Shown here in pieces: positions 34,809-42,127 of a stretch of 64,000 nt of DNA (positions are counted from its first letter, which is position 1; every line of letters begins with the position of its first letter). Under the pieces are notes generated by a model. The model ran no database searches and was not told where the DNA came from. It saw only the letters and a list, made by a program, of their open reading frames with translations. Origin of the DNA: Sphingomonas sp. BK345 (lineage in GTDB: Bacteria; Pseudomonadota; Alphaproteobacteria; Sphingomonadales; Sphingomonadaceae); contig NZ_JACHZX010000002.1 in NCBI RefSeq assembly GCF_014193845.1, positions 62,001 through 126,000 of the forward strand, given 5' to 3'. The position numbers and the translations under genes are program-made.

Positions 34809-35816
34809 CTACCGAGCGAAGCGCGGCAGCACCCCCGCCACGGTCGTGCGGAGCCGGTACACGCTCGTCGAGGCCGTGATGTACAGCGTGTGCCCGTCAC
34901 CCGCGAAAGCGAGGTTGGCGGCGACCTCGGGCAGTACGATACGGCCGAGCACCTTCCCCCCGGGCGAGATCACGCGGATGCCGCCCGGCCCGGTCGCCCA
35001 GACGTTGCCGCGGCGATCGACCTTGAGCCCGTCGGCGCCGCCGGCTCCGCCCGCGGGGAAGCTGATCAGCACCCGTCGCCGCGAGAGCCTTCCGCCGCGC
35101 CCGACATCGTAGGCGTAGATCATGCCTGGGGGGCCGTAATCGGTGACGTACAAGGTGCGGCCGTCCGGCGAGAAGCCGATACCGTTGGGGAGCTTGAGGT
35201 CGGTGATCACCGGCGTCAGGGTGCCGCCGGCGTAGCGGAACACCGCGTTGTACGGCAGCTGCTTGGCCGGATCACTGTCCATCCCGTTGTACAGCCCGAA
35301 CGGCGGGTCGGTGAACCACAGCGCGCCATCGGCGGCGAAGACGAGATCGTTAGGGCTGTTGAGCCGTTTGCCGAGATAGTCGGCGATTAACGGTGTGACG
35401 CGGCGGTCGGCGCCGACGCGCACGATGCGGCGCGCGCCCATCTGCGCCATCAGCACGCTGCCGTCGCGGTCGGGCACCATCCCGTTGGGGCCGATGCTCT
35501 TGCCCGCGGGTGGGTCGGGCAGGCCGCCGGCGTTGGCGATCAACTCCTCGACATGGCCGGCCGGGTCGACGGCGCGCAGCGTGTCGCCGCTGACGTCGGA
35601 GAACCATAGGCGGCCGTCGTGCCACAGCGGACCCTCAGTGAAACCGAAGCCGGTCGCGACTCGCTCGACCTTCGTGCCCGGCGTGATCACCGCGTCGAGC
35701 GAAGGGTCGAGCCGTTCGACTCGCGGACCCGCCTCTTGGGCGGCGGCGATGGGGGCGTGGAGCGCGAGCGGTGCGAGCAGCGCGGCCGCGAGCAGGGGGG
35801 CGGTCCGCATGCTCAT
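34809..35816 (-). CDS. Secreted SMP-30/gluconolactonase-like protein
   Basis: The 335-residue protein has a signal peptide (residues 1-24, ending IAAAQ) and a six-bladed propeller. Conserved metal-site residues of the SMP-30 family appear as Glu in FGFTEGPLW, Asn in LNSPNDLVFAADG, Asn in LPNGIGFSPDGR and Asp in GADGLKVDRRGN. Members hydrolyse aldonolactones, the direct product of aldose oxidation by PQQ enzymes, so a periplasmic lactonase role fits. ATG 35816 overlaps the stop of the upstream gene (ATGA). It ends a three-gene operon with a ferredoxin-fold-like protein and a bicupin. Confidence 0.88.
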   Translation of the reverse strand: MSMRTAPLLAAALLAPLALHAPIAAAQEAGPRVERLDPSLDAVITPGTKVERVATGFGFTEGPLWHDGRLWFSDVSGDTLRAVDPAGHVEELIANAGGLPDPPAGKSIGPNGMVPDRDGSVLMAQMGARRIVRVGADRRVTPLIADYLGKRLNSPNDLVFAADGALWFTDPPFGLYNGMDSDPAKQLPYNAVFRYAGGTLTPVITDLKLPNGIGFSPDGRTLYVTDYGPPGMIYAYDVGRGGRLSRRRVLISFPAGGAGGADGLKVDRRGNVWATGPGGIRVISPGGKVLGRIVLPEVAANLAFAGDGHTLYITASTSVYRLRTTVAGVLPRFAR

Positions 35817-36229
35817 ACCGCATCGGTCAGCAGGACGAGATAGTCGCGGTTGAGCACGGTGCGCTCGATCAGCGGCCAGTTGCGCTGGTGCACGTCCGAG
35901 CGGATCCACACCTGGCGCTGCTCCTCACTCTCATAGGTGAGCTGGAAGCGATAATTCACCCCGGCGGGCGGCGCGGGCTGGCCCTGGATCACCGTTCGAA
36001 GCTTGAGCATCTTCAGGTCGATGAACCCGCGCCCGCGGAAGCTCTGCGCCGCGGGGAGGAAATGCTGGTGGAAGGCGTCGAGCATCTCCTTCTCGCGCGC
36101 CGGATCGACCGCGAGGTCGCAGTAGAGCACGATCGGCTTCCGCGTCGGCGCGGCGGCGCGTGCGGCGCCGGGCAAGGCCGAGCCGGCGCCGAGCGCGGCG
36201 ATCAGGTGCAGGAGCGAGCGGCGTTGCAT
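35813..36229 (-). CDS. Small secreted protein, possible dimeric alpha/beta-barrel fold
   Basis: 138 residues with a Tat-like or Sec leader (QRRSLLHLIAALGAGSALPGAARA broken near residue 26). The mature part (IVLYCDLAVDPAREKEMLDAFHQHF; GFIDLKMLKLRTVI; YRFQLTYESEEQRQVW) has the pattern of dimeric ferredoxin-like barrels such as antibiotic-biosynthesis monooxygenase or NIPSNAP proteins, although it is exported. Function unknown. It lies between the bicupin and SMP-30 genes and overlaps the latter by four bases. Confidence 0.7.
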   Translation of the reverse strand: MQRRSLLHLIAALGAGSALPGAARAAAPTRKPIVLYCDLAVDPAREKEMLDAFHQHFLPAAQSFRGRGFIDLKMLKLRTVIQGQPAPPAGVNYRFQLTYESEEQRQVWIRSDVHQRNWPLIERTVLNRDYLVLLTDAV

Positions 36230-36249
36230 CGGCAGGTCCTTTCCGGGAG

Positions 36250-37143
36250 TCAGCGGGGGGGAAGCGAAGCGGCGTAGGCGGCCTTGGCGGCGAGATCGCG
36301 CGCGACGCCGACCACCATCAGTTCGAGCGGCGCGGCACCGGTGGCGCGCAGCGTACGCGCGGCGCCGACCTCGACCGGCAGCGCGTCGCCGGCGCGCAGC
36401 GGCGCTCGCTCACCGGCGACCTGCGCCTCGCCCGCGCCGGCCATGACATAGACCATCTCGCTGATGCCGGGCGCGGCGGCGCCGTCGAGCGCGGCGCCGG
36501 GGGGCACCAGCACATGGTCGACGAACGCCCAGGGCGTCGTGAAGACCTCGGGCCCGAGCAGCCGGCGCATGCGCACCGCGCCCTGCAGCTTGAGCCTGTC
36601 GCGATCGAACCTGACGGCGGCGAACTGCGCGACGCGGTCGAGCGCGGCGCCCTCGCGCGAGTCGCCGAGGTCGAGATTGTCGTAGCGCTTGGTCTGGCCG
36701 ACGTTGATGTTGAGCCACTGCACTGGGCGGTCGGACGCGTTGTACAGCGCGTGCGCGTGGCCCATGCGATCAGGCACCGCCGCCGGTCCCGCGATCGTGG
36801 TGGTGCGGCCGTCGACGGTGAACTGTGCCTCCCCGTCGAGGATGACGAACATCTCCTCGCACTGGTGGTGGAAATGCTGCCCGATCCCGCTGTGCGGCGC
36901 GATCACGCCGCGGTGCACGAAGATGAGGTTGGTCGAGAGCGCGTCGGCACCGAGCAGCGGCGCGAAGGCCATGGTGCCCGCACCGTCGTGCACCTTTGAG
37001 AGCTGCCGGTAGCGCGCCGGGTCGGTGTGGCCGATGCGCTCCGCCAGAGGGCGCGGGGCGGTCGCCTGCTGCGCACCCGCGGGGCCCGCCAGCACCAACG
37101 TGAGCAGCGCCGCACCGCGCGCGAGCGATCCGATCCCCTTCAC
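36250..37143 (-). CDS. Secreted two-domain cupin protein
   Basis: 297 residues from GTG 37143, chosen because a signal peptide (LARGAALLTLVLAGPAGAQ) follows directly and AGAAGGGAGAG lies upstream. The first cupin domain has a metal site (GIGQHFHHQCEEMFVILDG, then a His in GHAHALYN). The second (SEMVYVMAGAGEAQV; LRAGDALPVEVG) lacks clear His ligands. Secreted bicupins may be isomerases, epimerases or binding proteins; none can be assigned. It is first in an operon with the ferredoxin-fold-like protein and the lactonase. The divergent MFS gene shares its upstream TATAGGAT box. Confidence 0.8.
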   Translation of the reverse strand: MKGIGSLARGAALLTLVLAGPAGAQQATAPRPLAERIGHTDPARYRQLSKVHDGAGTMAFAPLLGADALSTNLIFVHRGVIAPHSGIGQHFHHQCEEMFVILDGEAQFTVDGRTTTIAGPAAVPDRMGHAHALYNASDRPVQWLNINVGQTKRYDNLDLGDSREGAALDRVAQFAAVRFDRDRLKLQGAVRMRRLLGPEVFTTPWAFVDHVLVPPGAALDGAAAPGISEMVYVMAGAGEAQVAGERAPLRAGDALPVEVGAARTLRATGAAPLELMVVGVARDLAAKAAYAASLPPR

Positions 37144-37210
37144 CCCTTCTCTCCCTTCTGACGCCGAACTTCGCCGGGCTTTACGCACGCTTACAACGGC
37201 TCTACACAGA

Positions 37211-37222
37211 ATCATATAGGAT
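37211..37222. promoter_or_regulatory. TATAGGAT box (putative GntR operator), site 6
   Basis: ATCATATAGGAT, extended to the 14-mer ATCATATAGGATAT that is identical to site 4. It lies in the 118-base divergent promoter region between the bicupin and MFS genes. Confidence 0.65.
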
Positions 37223-37261
37223 ATAATGCGGCGTCGACGTCGTGCGTCCGGGAGAGCGGTG

Positions 37262-38575
37262 ATGACGGGAGCGGGGCGCAGCAACGTCCGGGTGAGACTG
37301 GTGGCGATGCTGTTCGTCATCAGCGCGATCGCCTTTCTCGATCGTACCAACATCTCCGTCGCCGGCGTGCAGATGCGGCAGGAGTATGCGATCGACCAGA
37401 TCCGGCTCGGCTGGATCTTCAGCGCCTTCCTGATCGGCTATGCCGCGTTCCAGGTGCCCGCGGGGTGGCTCGCGGCGCGGATCGGGCCGCGCCGGCTGCT
37501 GACGCTCGCCTTGCTGTGGTGGGGTGTGTTCAGCGTCGCCACCGCCTGGGTACCGCCCGGCAGCGCGCACGCGATCACGCTGCTGATGCTGGTCCGCTTC
37601 GGACTCGGCATCGGCGAGGCGGCGGTCTACCCATCCGGCAACCAGTTCGTCTCGCGCTGGGTGCCGGCGCAGGAGCGCGGCAAGGCCAACGGCCTGATCT
37701 TCGCGGGCGTCGGCGCGGGCTCGGGGCTGACCCCACCGCTGATCAGCGCGGTCGTGGCTTATGGCGGCTGGCGCGCCTCCTTCTACGTCTGCGCACTGAT
37801 CGGCCTCGTCGCGGCGATCGTGTGGTTCACGGTCGCGCGCGACCGGCCGCAGGACCATCCCGCGGTGAACGCGGCCGAGCTGGCGCACATCGAGTCGGGC
37901 CTGCCCGGCGAGCCCGAGGACGCCGCGGGTCCGATCCCGTGGCGCGCGATTCTGGCGAGCCGCGCGGTGTGGGGGCTGTTCCTCAGCTATTTCGCGTTCG
38001 GTTACGTGATCTGGATCTTCTTCAGCTGGTTCTTCATCTATCTCGCCGAAGCGCGTGGGCTGGATCTGAAATCGAGCGCTGTCTTCGGCATGGCGCCGTT
38101 CCTGGCGATGACGGTCGGCTGCCTCGCCGGCGGCGTGATCAACGACGCGGTGTCGCGGCGGCACGGCCTCTACTTGGGGCGATCGGGTCTGGCGATGCTG
38201 TCCTTCGCGCTGACCGCCTTGTTCCTGCTGATCGGCTCGCAGGTCGACAGCGCCCCGCTCGCGGTGCTGACGCTCGCGCTGGGCGGCGGCGCGATCTACC
38301 TGTCGCAGAGCTCCTTCTGGTCGGTCACCGCGGACATCGCGGGGCGTCACACCGGCGTCGTGTCGGGGCTGATGAACGTCGGCTGCCAGGTCGGCGGTGC
38401 GCTGACCGCCTCGCTGACGCCGTGGATCGCCGCACGCTACGGCTGGGCCGCGGCGTTCGGCACCGGCGCGGGTGTGGTGGTGCTCGGCATCGCGGCCTGG
38501 GCGATCGTCGACCCACGTCGGCTGATCGGCGCCGAGCGCACGCCGAGCCAAGATACCGCGGTCGCCGCGGCATAG
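37262..38575 (+). CDS. Major facilitator superfamily transporter (anion:cation symporter type)
   Basis: 437 residues with about 12 membrane segments. The ACS-type start is clear (AIAFLDRTNISVAGVQM) with the loop motif GWLAARIGPRRLL. ATG 37262 has GGGAGAG five bases upstream; a GTG directly before it is equally in frame. It is the second organic-anion-type carrier of the region, in an operon with a secreted cupin and under a TATAGGAT box. It could import a second product of periplasmic oxidation. Substrate unknown. Confidence 0.9.
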   Translation: MTGAGRSNVRVRLVAMLFVISAIAFLDRTNISVAGVQMRQEYAIDQIRLGWIFSAFLIGYAAFQVPAGWLAARIGPRRLLTLALLWWGVFSVATAWVPPGSAHAITLLMLVRFGLGIGEAAVYPSGNQFVSRWVPAQERGKANGLIFAGVGAGSGLTPPLISAVVAYGGWRASFYVCALIGLVAAIVWFTVARDRPQDHPAVNAAELAHIESGLPGEPEDAAGPIPWRAILASRAVWGLFLSYFAFGYVIWIFFSWFFIYLAEARGLDLKSSAVFGMAPFLAMTVGCLAGGVINDAVSRRHGLYLGRSGLAMLSFALTALFLLIGSQVDSAPLAVLTLALGGGAIYLSQSSFWSVTADIAGRHTGVVSGLMNVGCQVGGALTASLTPWIAARYGWAAAFGTGAGVVVLGIAAWAIVDPRRLIGAERTPSQDTAVAAA

Positions 38576-38601
38576 TGACACGACAGAGGAGGGGAGCGAC
38601 C

Positions 38602-39561
38602 ATGATCCATCTGACCCGACGCCGCGCGCGCGTCGCCGCTGCAGCCGCCGCGGCGCTGCTCCTCACTGCGCAGGCGCCGCGCCCGGCGCCGCCCGCGCCG
38701 GTCGAGATGTGGGTGCCCAAGAAGACGCCCTTCGCCGCCTATGACTCGCCCAACCGGCCGTGGTGGAAGCTCGCCGACGTGCTCGCGCTTCACCGCGGCG
38801 CGAGCGACTGGTCGCAGCCGATCGTGCGCAACCGCGATCTCGTCGCCGACTGGCACCAGCAGGGCGCCGGCAAGCGAACGACCGAGGTCGCCTATTCCGA
38901 CAATCGCACCGCGATCATCGTGTGGGGCGGGCGGCTGCGCGTTGCGATCGCGGGACAGCCGAGCTTCGTCGCGGGCAAGGGCTTTGAGGTCGACGTGCCG
39001 CTGCGCGTGCCGTTCACGTTAGAGACCGTCGGCGATCAGCCCGCTCTGTGGTTCGAGATCCATGCAGCGACGGACATGCCGCTCTATCCGGTGGCGAGCA
39101 CGACCGAGCGGCCGCGCGACGTGGGTGGCTTCCACTACGAGCGGCGGCTGGCGGCGGGCGGGGCGGGCACGCCCGACGAGGCCAATCCCTTGTACCTCGA
39201 TTACTATAAGGACGTGGTCCAGGGCGGCGCGCGCGCCACCGCCTTCGTCGCGACGCAGCACCTGTTCGTGAACAACATCCGTGGTCGTGCCACGCCGACG
39301 CCGCCCTCCTCCAACCTCGGCCACTTTCACGTCGGCTACGACGAATTCTGGTTCGTGATGGAGGGCAACGTCGACCTTCAGATCGAGGGTGAACCGCTGA
39401 TCAAGGCGGCCGCCCCCGGCGACGTGCTGATCGCCAAACAGGGCCGCTGGCACCGCGCCAGCTTCGGCGGCCCGGAAGGGCAGATGGGGACGCGCGTGGC
39501 GGTCAATCCCTATCCGATGGGGTTGCATGGCTATAGCGTCGAGTCGCGCGGCCGGCAGTGA
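38602..39561 (+). CDS. Secreted cupin-domain protein
   Basis: 319 residues starting at ATG 38602 after GAGGAGGGGAG. A leader (residues 8-24) is followed by an N-terminal half resembling a degenerate cupin (TAIIVWGGRLRVAIAG; FEVDVPLRVPFTLE) and a C-terminal cupin with candidate metal ligands in GHFHVGYDEFWFVMEG and GRWHRASFGG. Function is unknown, but the recurrence of secreted cupins in this region suggests a real step, or substrate binding, in the periplasmic pathway. It lies 26 bases after the MFS gene. Confidence 0.78.
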   Translation: MIHLTRRRARVAAAAAAALLLTAQAPRPAPPAPVEMWVPKKTPFAAYDSPNRPWWKLADVLALHRGASDWSQPIVRNRDLVADWHQQGAGKRTTEVAYSDNRTAIIVWGGRLRVAIAGQPSFVAGKGFEVDVPLRVPFTLETVGDQPALWFEIHAATDMPLYPVASTTERPRDVGGFHYERRLAAGGAGTPDEANPLYLDYYKDVVQGGARATAFVATQHLFVNNIRGRATPTPPSSNLGHFHVGYDEFWFVMEGNVDLQIEGEPLIKAAAPGDVLIAKQGRWHRASFGGPEGQMGTRVAVNPYPMGLHGYSVESRGRQ

Positions 39562-39595
39562 CGCTGGGGAGCGTGTCACGCGTTTCGACGCACCC

Positions 39596-39672
39596 GTGCT
39601 CCTGCGACGGTAGGAGCCCAGCGCCGCGAGCGACGCGCTTGCGACCCTGGGCTCCGGCGTCCGCCGGAGCAC
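39596..39672. repeat. Inverted repeat of the GTGCTCC...GGAGCAC type
   Basis: Starts GTGCTCCTGCGACGGTAGGAG and ends CTCCGGCGTCCGCCGGAGCAC with CCCAG/CTGGG inside each arm. It lies between convergent genes and is related to the element at 54634-54710. Confidence 0.6.
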
Positions 39673-39681
39673 GTTGAGCGC

Positions 39682-40710
39682 TCAGTGCAGAGGCGGCGCA
39701 GTGGATTCGCGTTCGACCAAGACATGGTCGAGCACGCGCGCGACGCAGCGCGGCCCCTTGCCCTGCGCCGCGCGCATCTCGTCGATCAGCAGCCGCAGCG
39801 CCTCGCCCGCGAGCTCCTGCACCGGCTGGCGAATCGTCGTCAGCGGCGGCCACAAAGTGGTGGCGGCGATGCTGTCGTCCATGCCCGCGACGGTGAGGTC
39901 GCGCGGCACGTCGAGGTGACGGCGATGCGCGACCGAGACGACCGCAGCGGCCATGTCGTCGTTGCTGGCGAAGATCGCGCTGGGCGGCGCGGCGGAGTCG
40001 AGCAGGCGCTCGCCCGCGACCAGCCCCGAGGCGTAGCTGAAGTCGCCCTGCGCGACGCAGGTTTCAACCCCGGCCTCGCGCGCCGCCTCGTTGAAGCCGG
40101 CCAGCCGCTCGGCGCTGGCGGTCTGGTCGGGGTTGCCGACGATGAAGCCGAGCCGGCGGTGGCCGAGCGCGATCAGGTGGCGCGTCATGTCGTGCGCGGC
40201 GCGGCGATCGTCGATGCCGACCGAGATGGCATCGGCCACGCGCCCTGCCACGACCGCCAGCGGTAGCCCCGCGTCGCGCAGGATCTGTCGCACCGCGTCC
40301 GACTCGCCCAGCGGCGGCGTCAGGATCACGCCGCCGATCCCGGAGGCGATGAGCTGCTCGATCTCTTCATGGGTCGGCACGCCGCCGTGCTTGCCCTTGA
40401 GCAGGATCAGCTGCGCCGCGCGTGCCGAGGCTTCCTCGAACACGCCGGCGAGAAAGCCGCTCATGAAGGCGGCGCTGGGGTTGGCATAGATCACGCCGAT
40501 GCGCAGCTCGCGCGAGGTGACGAGGCTGCGCGCGGACAGGTTGGGCGTGTAGTTGAGCTCGCGGATGGTGGCGTTGACCAGCACGCGCGTCTCCTCGCGC
40601 ACGCCCGGATCGCCGTTGATCACGCGCGAGACCGTCATCGGCGACACGCCGGCCTGTTTGGCCACATGGATGATCGTCACCCCGCGGCGACGTCCTCTCG
40701 GCTGGGGCAC
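39682..40710 (-). CDS. LacI-family transcriptional regulator
   Basis: 342 residues from GTG 40710 (GAGG six bases upstream); an in-frame TTG at 40791 would add an unconserved tail. The DNA-binding helix-turn-helix is VTIIHVAKQAGVSPMTVSRV with hinge RELNYTPNLSARSL; the rest is a periplasmic-binding-protein-like sensor (RIGVIYANPSAAFMSGFL; GIGGVILTPP; FASNDDMAAAVV; TTIRQPVQELAGEA). It diverges from an MFS-GH43 operon whose promoter holds TGGTAACGTTACCG, a LacI-type palindrome with the central CG. The same 14-mer precedes the TonB receptor at 18 kb. It is probably a repressor released by a xylo-oligosaccharide or xylose; the ligand is inferred. Confidence 0.93.
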   Translation of the reverse strand: MPQPRGRRRGVTIIHVAKQAGVSPMTVSRVINGDPGVREETRVLVNATIRELNYTPNLSARSLVTSRELRIGVIYANPSAAFMSGFLAGVFEEASARAAQLILLKGKHGGVPTHEEIEQLIASGIGGVILTPPLGESDAVRQILRDAGLPLAVVAGRVADAISVGIDDRRAAHDMTRHLIALGHRRLGFIVGNPDQTASAERLAGFNEAAREAGVETCVAQGDFSYASGLVAGERLLDSAAPPSAIFASNDDMAAAVVSVAHRRHLDVPRDLTVAGMDDSIAATTLWPPLTTIRQPVQELAGEALRLLIDEMRAAQGKGPRCVARVLDHVLVERESTAPPLH

Positions 40711-40861
40711 GTCGATCCTCGCCTCCGCGCTGTCGACCGCCGACCGCGCCTCCAGCGGACCGACCTGCCTCGCGGCGGGAGGGTGCGTCAATGGTATCGG
40801 TCGCGCCGCGATCTGCTAGCGAGCGCTTGTCAGCGGCGGGTCCGTCCGCGTACGACACTGC

Positions 40862-40875
40862 TGGTAACGTTACCG
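40862..40875. promoter_or_regulatory. LacI-type operator TGGTAACGTTACCG, copy 2
   Basis: The palindrome GGTAACGTTACC (40863-40874) abuts the ribosome-binding site (GAGGAGGG) of the MFS gene that starts at 40886. Binding here would block transcription of the MFS-GH43 operon. It is identical to copy 1 at 17770. Confidence 0.7.
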
Positions 40876-40885
40876 AGGAGGGCGG

Positions 40886-42127
40886 GTGGCGCGATTCCCC
40901 TATGTGCGTTGGACGATCATCGCGCTGTTCGTCGGCGCGATGGTGATCAACTATCTCGCGCGCAGCGTGCTGGGCGTCGCCGCGCCCGCGATCATGGCCG
41001 AGCAGTCGATCTCCTCGGCGCAATATTCCTGGATCACCGGCGCGTTCCAGCTCGGCATCATGTTTCAGCCGGTGGCGGGGTACCTGCTCGACGTGATCGG
41101 GCTGAAGATCGGCTTCACCCTGTTCGTGGCGCTATGGTCGCTGATCACCGTCGGGCACGGTCTGGCGACCGGCTGGCTCGGCTTCGCCGGTCTGCGCGGC
41201 GCGCTCGGGCTGGTCGAGGGCTCGGCCCAGCCCGCCGGCATGAAGGTCGTCGCCGAGTGGTTCCCCGCGCGCGAGCGCGGCGTCGCCGGGGGCATCTACC
41301 AGATTGGCGCGTCGTTCGGCGCGGTGTTCGCGCCGCCGCTGGTCGCCTGGGCGGTCTTTCATCACAGCTGGCGCGCCGCTTTCTTCGTGGCCGGTGGGCT
41401 GGGGCTGCTGTGGGTGGTCGCCTGGCTGCTGTGGTACGCGCCGCCCGCGCGCCACCGCCTGATCTCGGCGGGCGAGCGACAGCTGATCGCAGACGGGCAG
41501 GAAGCGGCGCTGGCGCAGCACCGCCGCCGACCGCCGCTGGGCGAGCTGCTGCGTCGGCGCAACCTGTGGGCGATCGCCGGGGCGCGCTTTCTCGCCGATC
41601 CGGTGTGGGGCATGCTGTCGCTGTGGATGCCCTTGTACCTCGTCCAGGCGCGCCACTTCGACCTCAAGCAGATCGCATTGTTCGCCTGGCTGCCCTTCCT
41701 CGCCGCCGACCTCGGCTGCCTGTTCGGCCCGGTGGTGGTCGCCTGGCTGCAGCGCCGCGGGGTGAGCCTGATCGACGCGCGGCGCGGCGCCTTCACGCTC
41801 GGTGCGGTGCTGATGACGGGCATGATCTTCGTCGGCACCGTGACCAGCCCAGTGGCGGCGGTGGCGCTGCTCTGTCTCGGCGGCTTCGCGCACCAGACGC
41901 TGTCGGTCACCGTGATCACGATGGTCTCCGACCTATTTCCACAAGACCAGGTGGCGACCGCGACCGGCATCTCGGGAACGGCGGCCAACCTTGGCGTGCT
42001 GATCTTCACCCTGGTGCTGGGCGCATTGGTCGATCAGGTCGGCTACCAGCCCTTCTTCATCCTGCTCGGCCTGCTCGACCTCGTCGGCGCCGCGCTGCTC
42101 TGGACGAACATCCGAAAGCCGTCATGA
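40886..42127 (+). CDS. Major facilitator superfamily transporter (hexuronate/glycoside-type ACS family)
   Basis: 413 residues starting at GTG 40886, with about 12 membrane segments. N-terminal VRWTIIALFVGAMVINYLAR and AGYLLDVIGLKIGF are typical of ExuT-like ACS carriers. It overlaps the cytoplasmic GH43 gene by four bases (ATGA), so it should import a xylosidase substrate, such as a xylo-oligosaccharide or xylosylated acid, across the inner membrane. Control is by the adjacent LacI operator. Confidence 0.9.
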   Translation: MARFPYVRWTIIALFVGAMVINYLARSVLGVAAPAIMAEQSISSAQYSWITGAFQLGIMFQPVAGYLLDVIGLKIGFTLFVALWSLITVGHGLATGWLGFAGLRGALGLVEGSAQPAGMKVVAEWFPARERGVAGGIYQIGASFGAVFAPPLVAWAVFHHSWRAAFFVAGGLGLLWVVAWLLWYAPPARHRLISAGERQLIADGQEAALAQHRRRPPLGELLRRRNLWAIAGARFLADPVWGMLSLWMPLYLVQARHFDLKQIALFAWLPFLAADLGCLFGPVVVAWLQRRGVSLIDARRGAFTLGAVLMTGMIFVGTVTSPVAAVALLCLGGFAHQTLSVTVITMVSDLFPQDQVATATGISGTAANLGVLIFTLVLGALVDQVGYQPFFILLGLLDLVGAALLWTNIRKPS

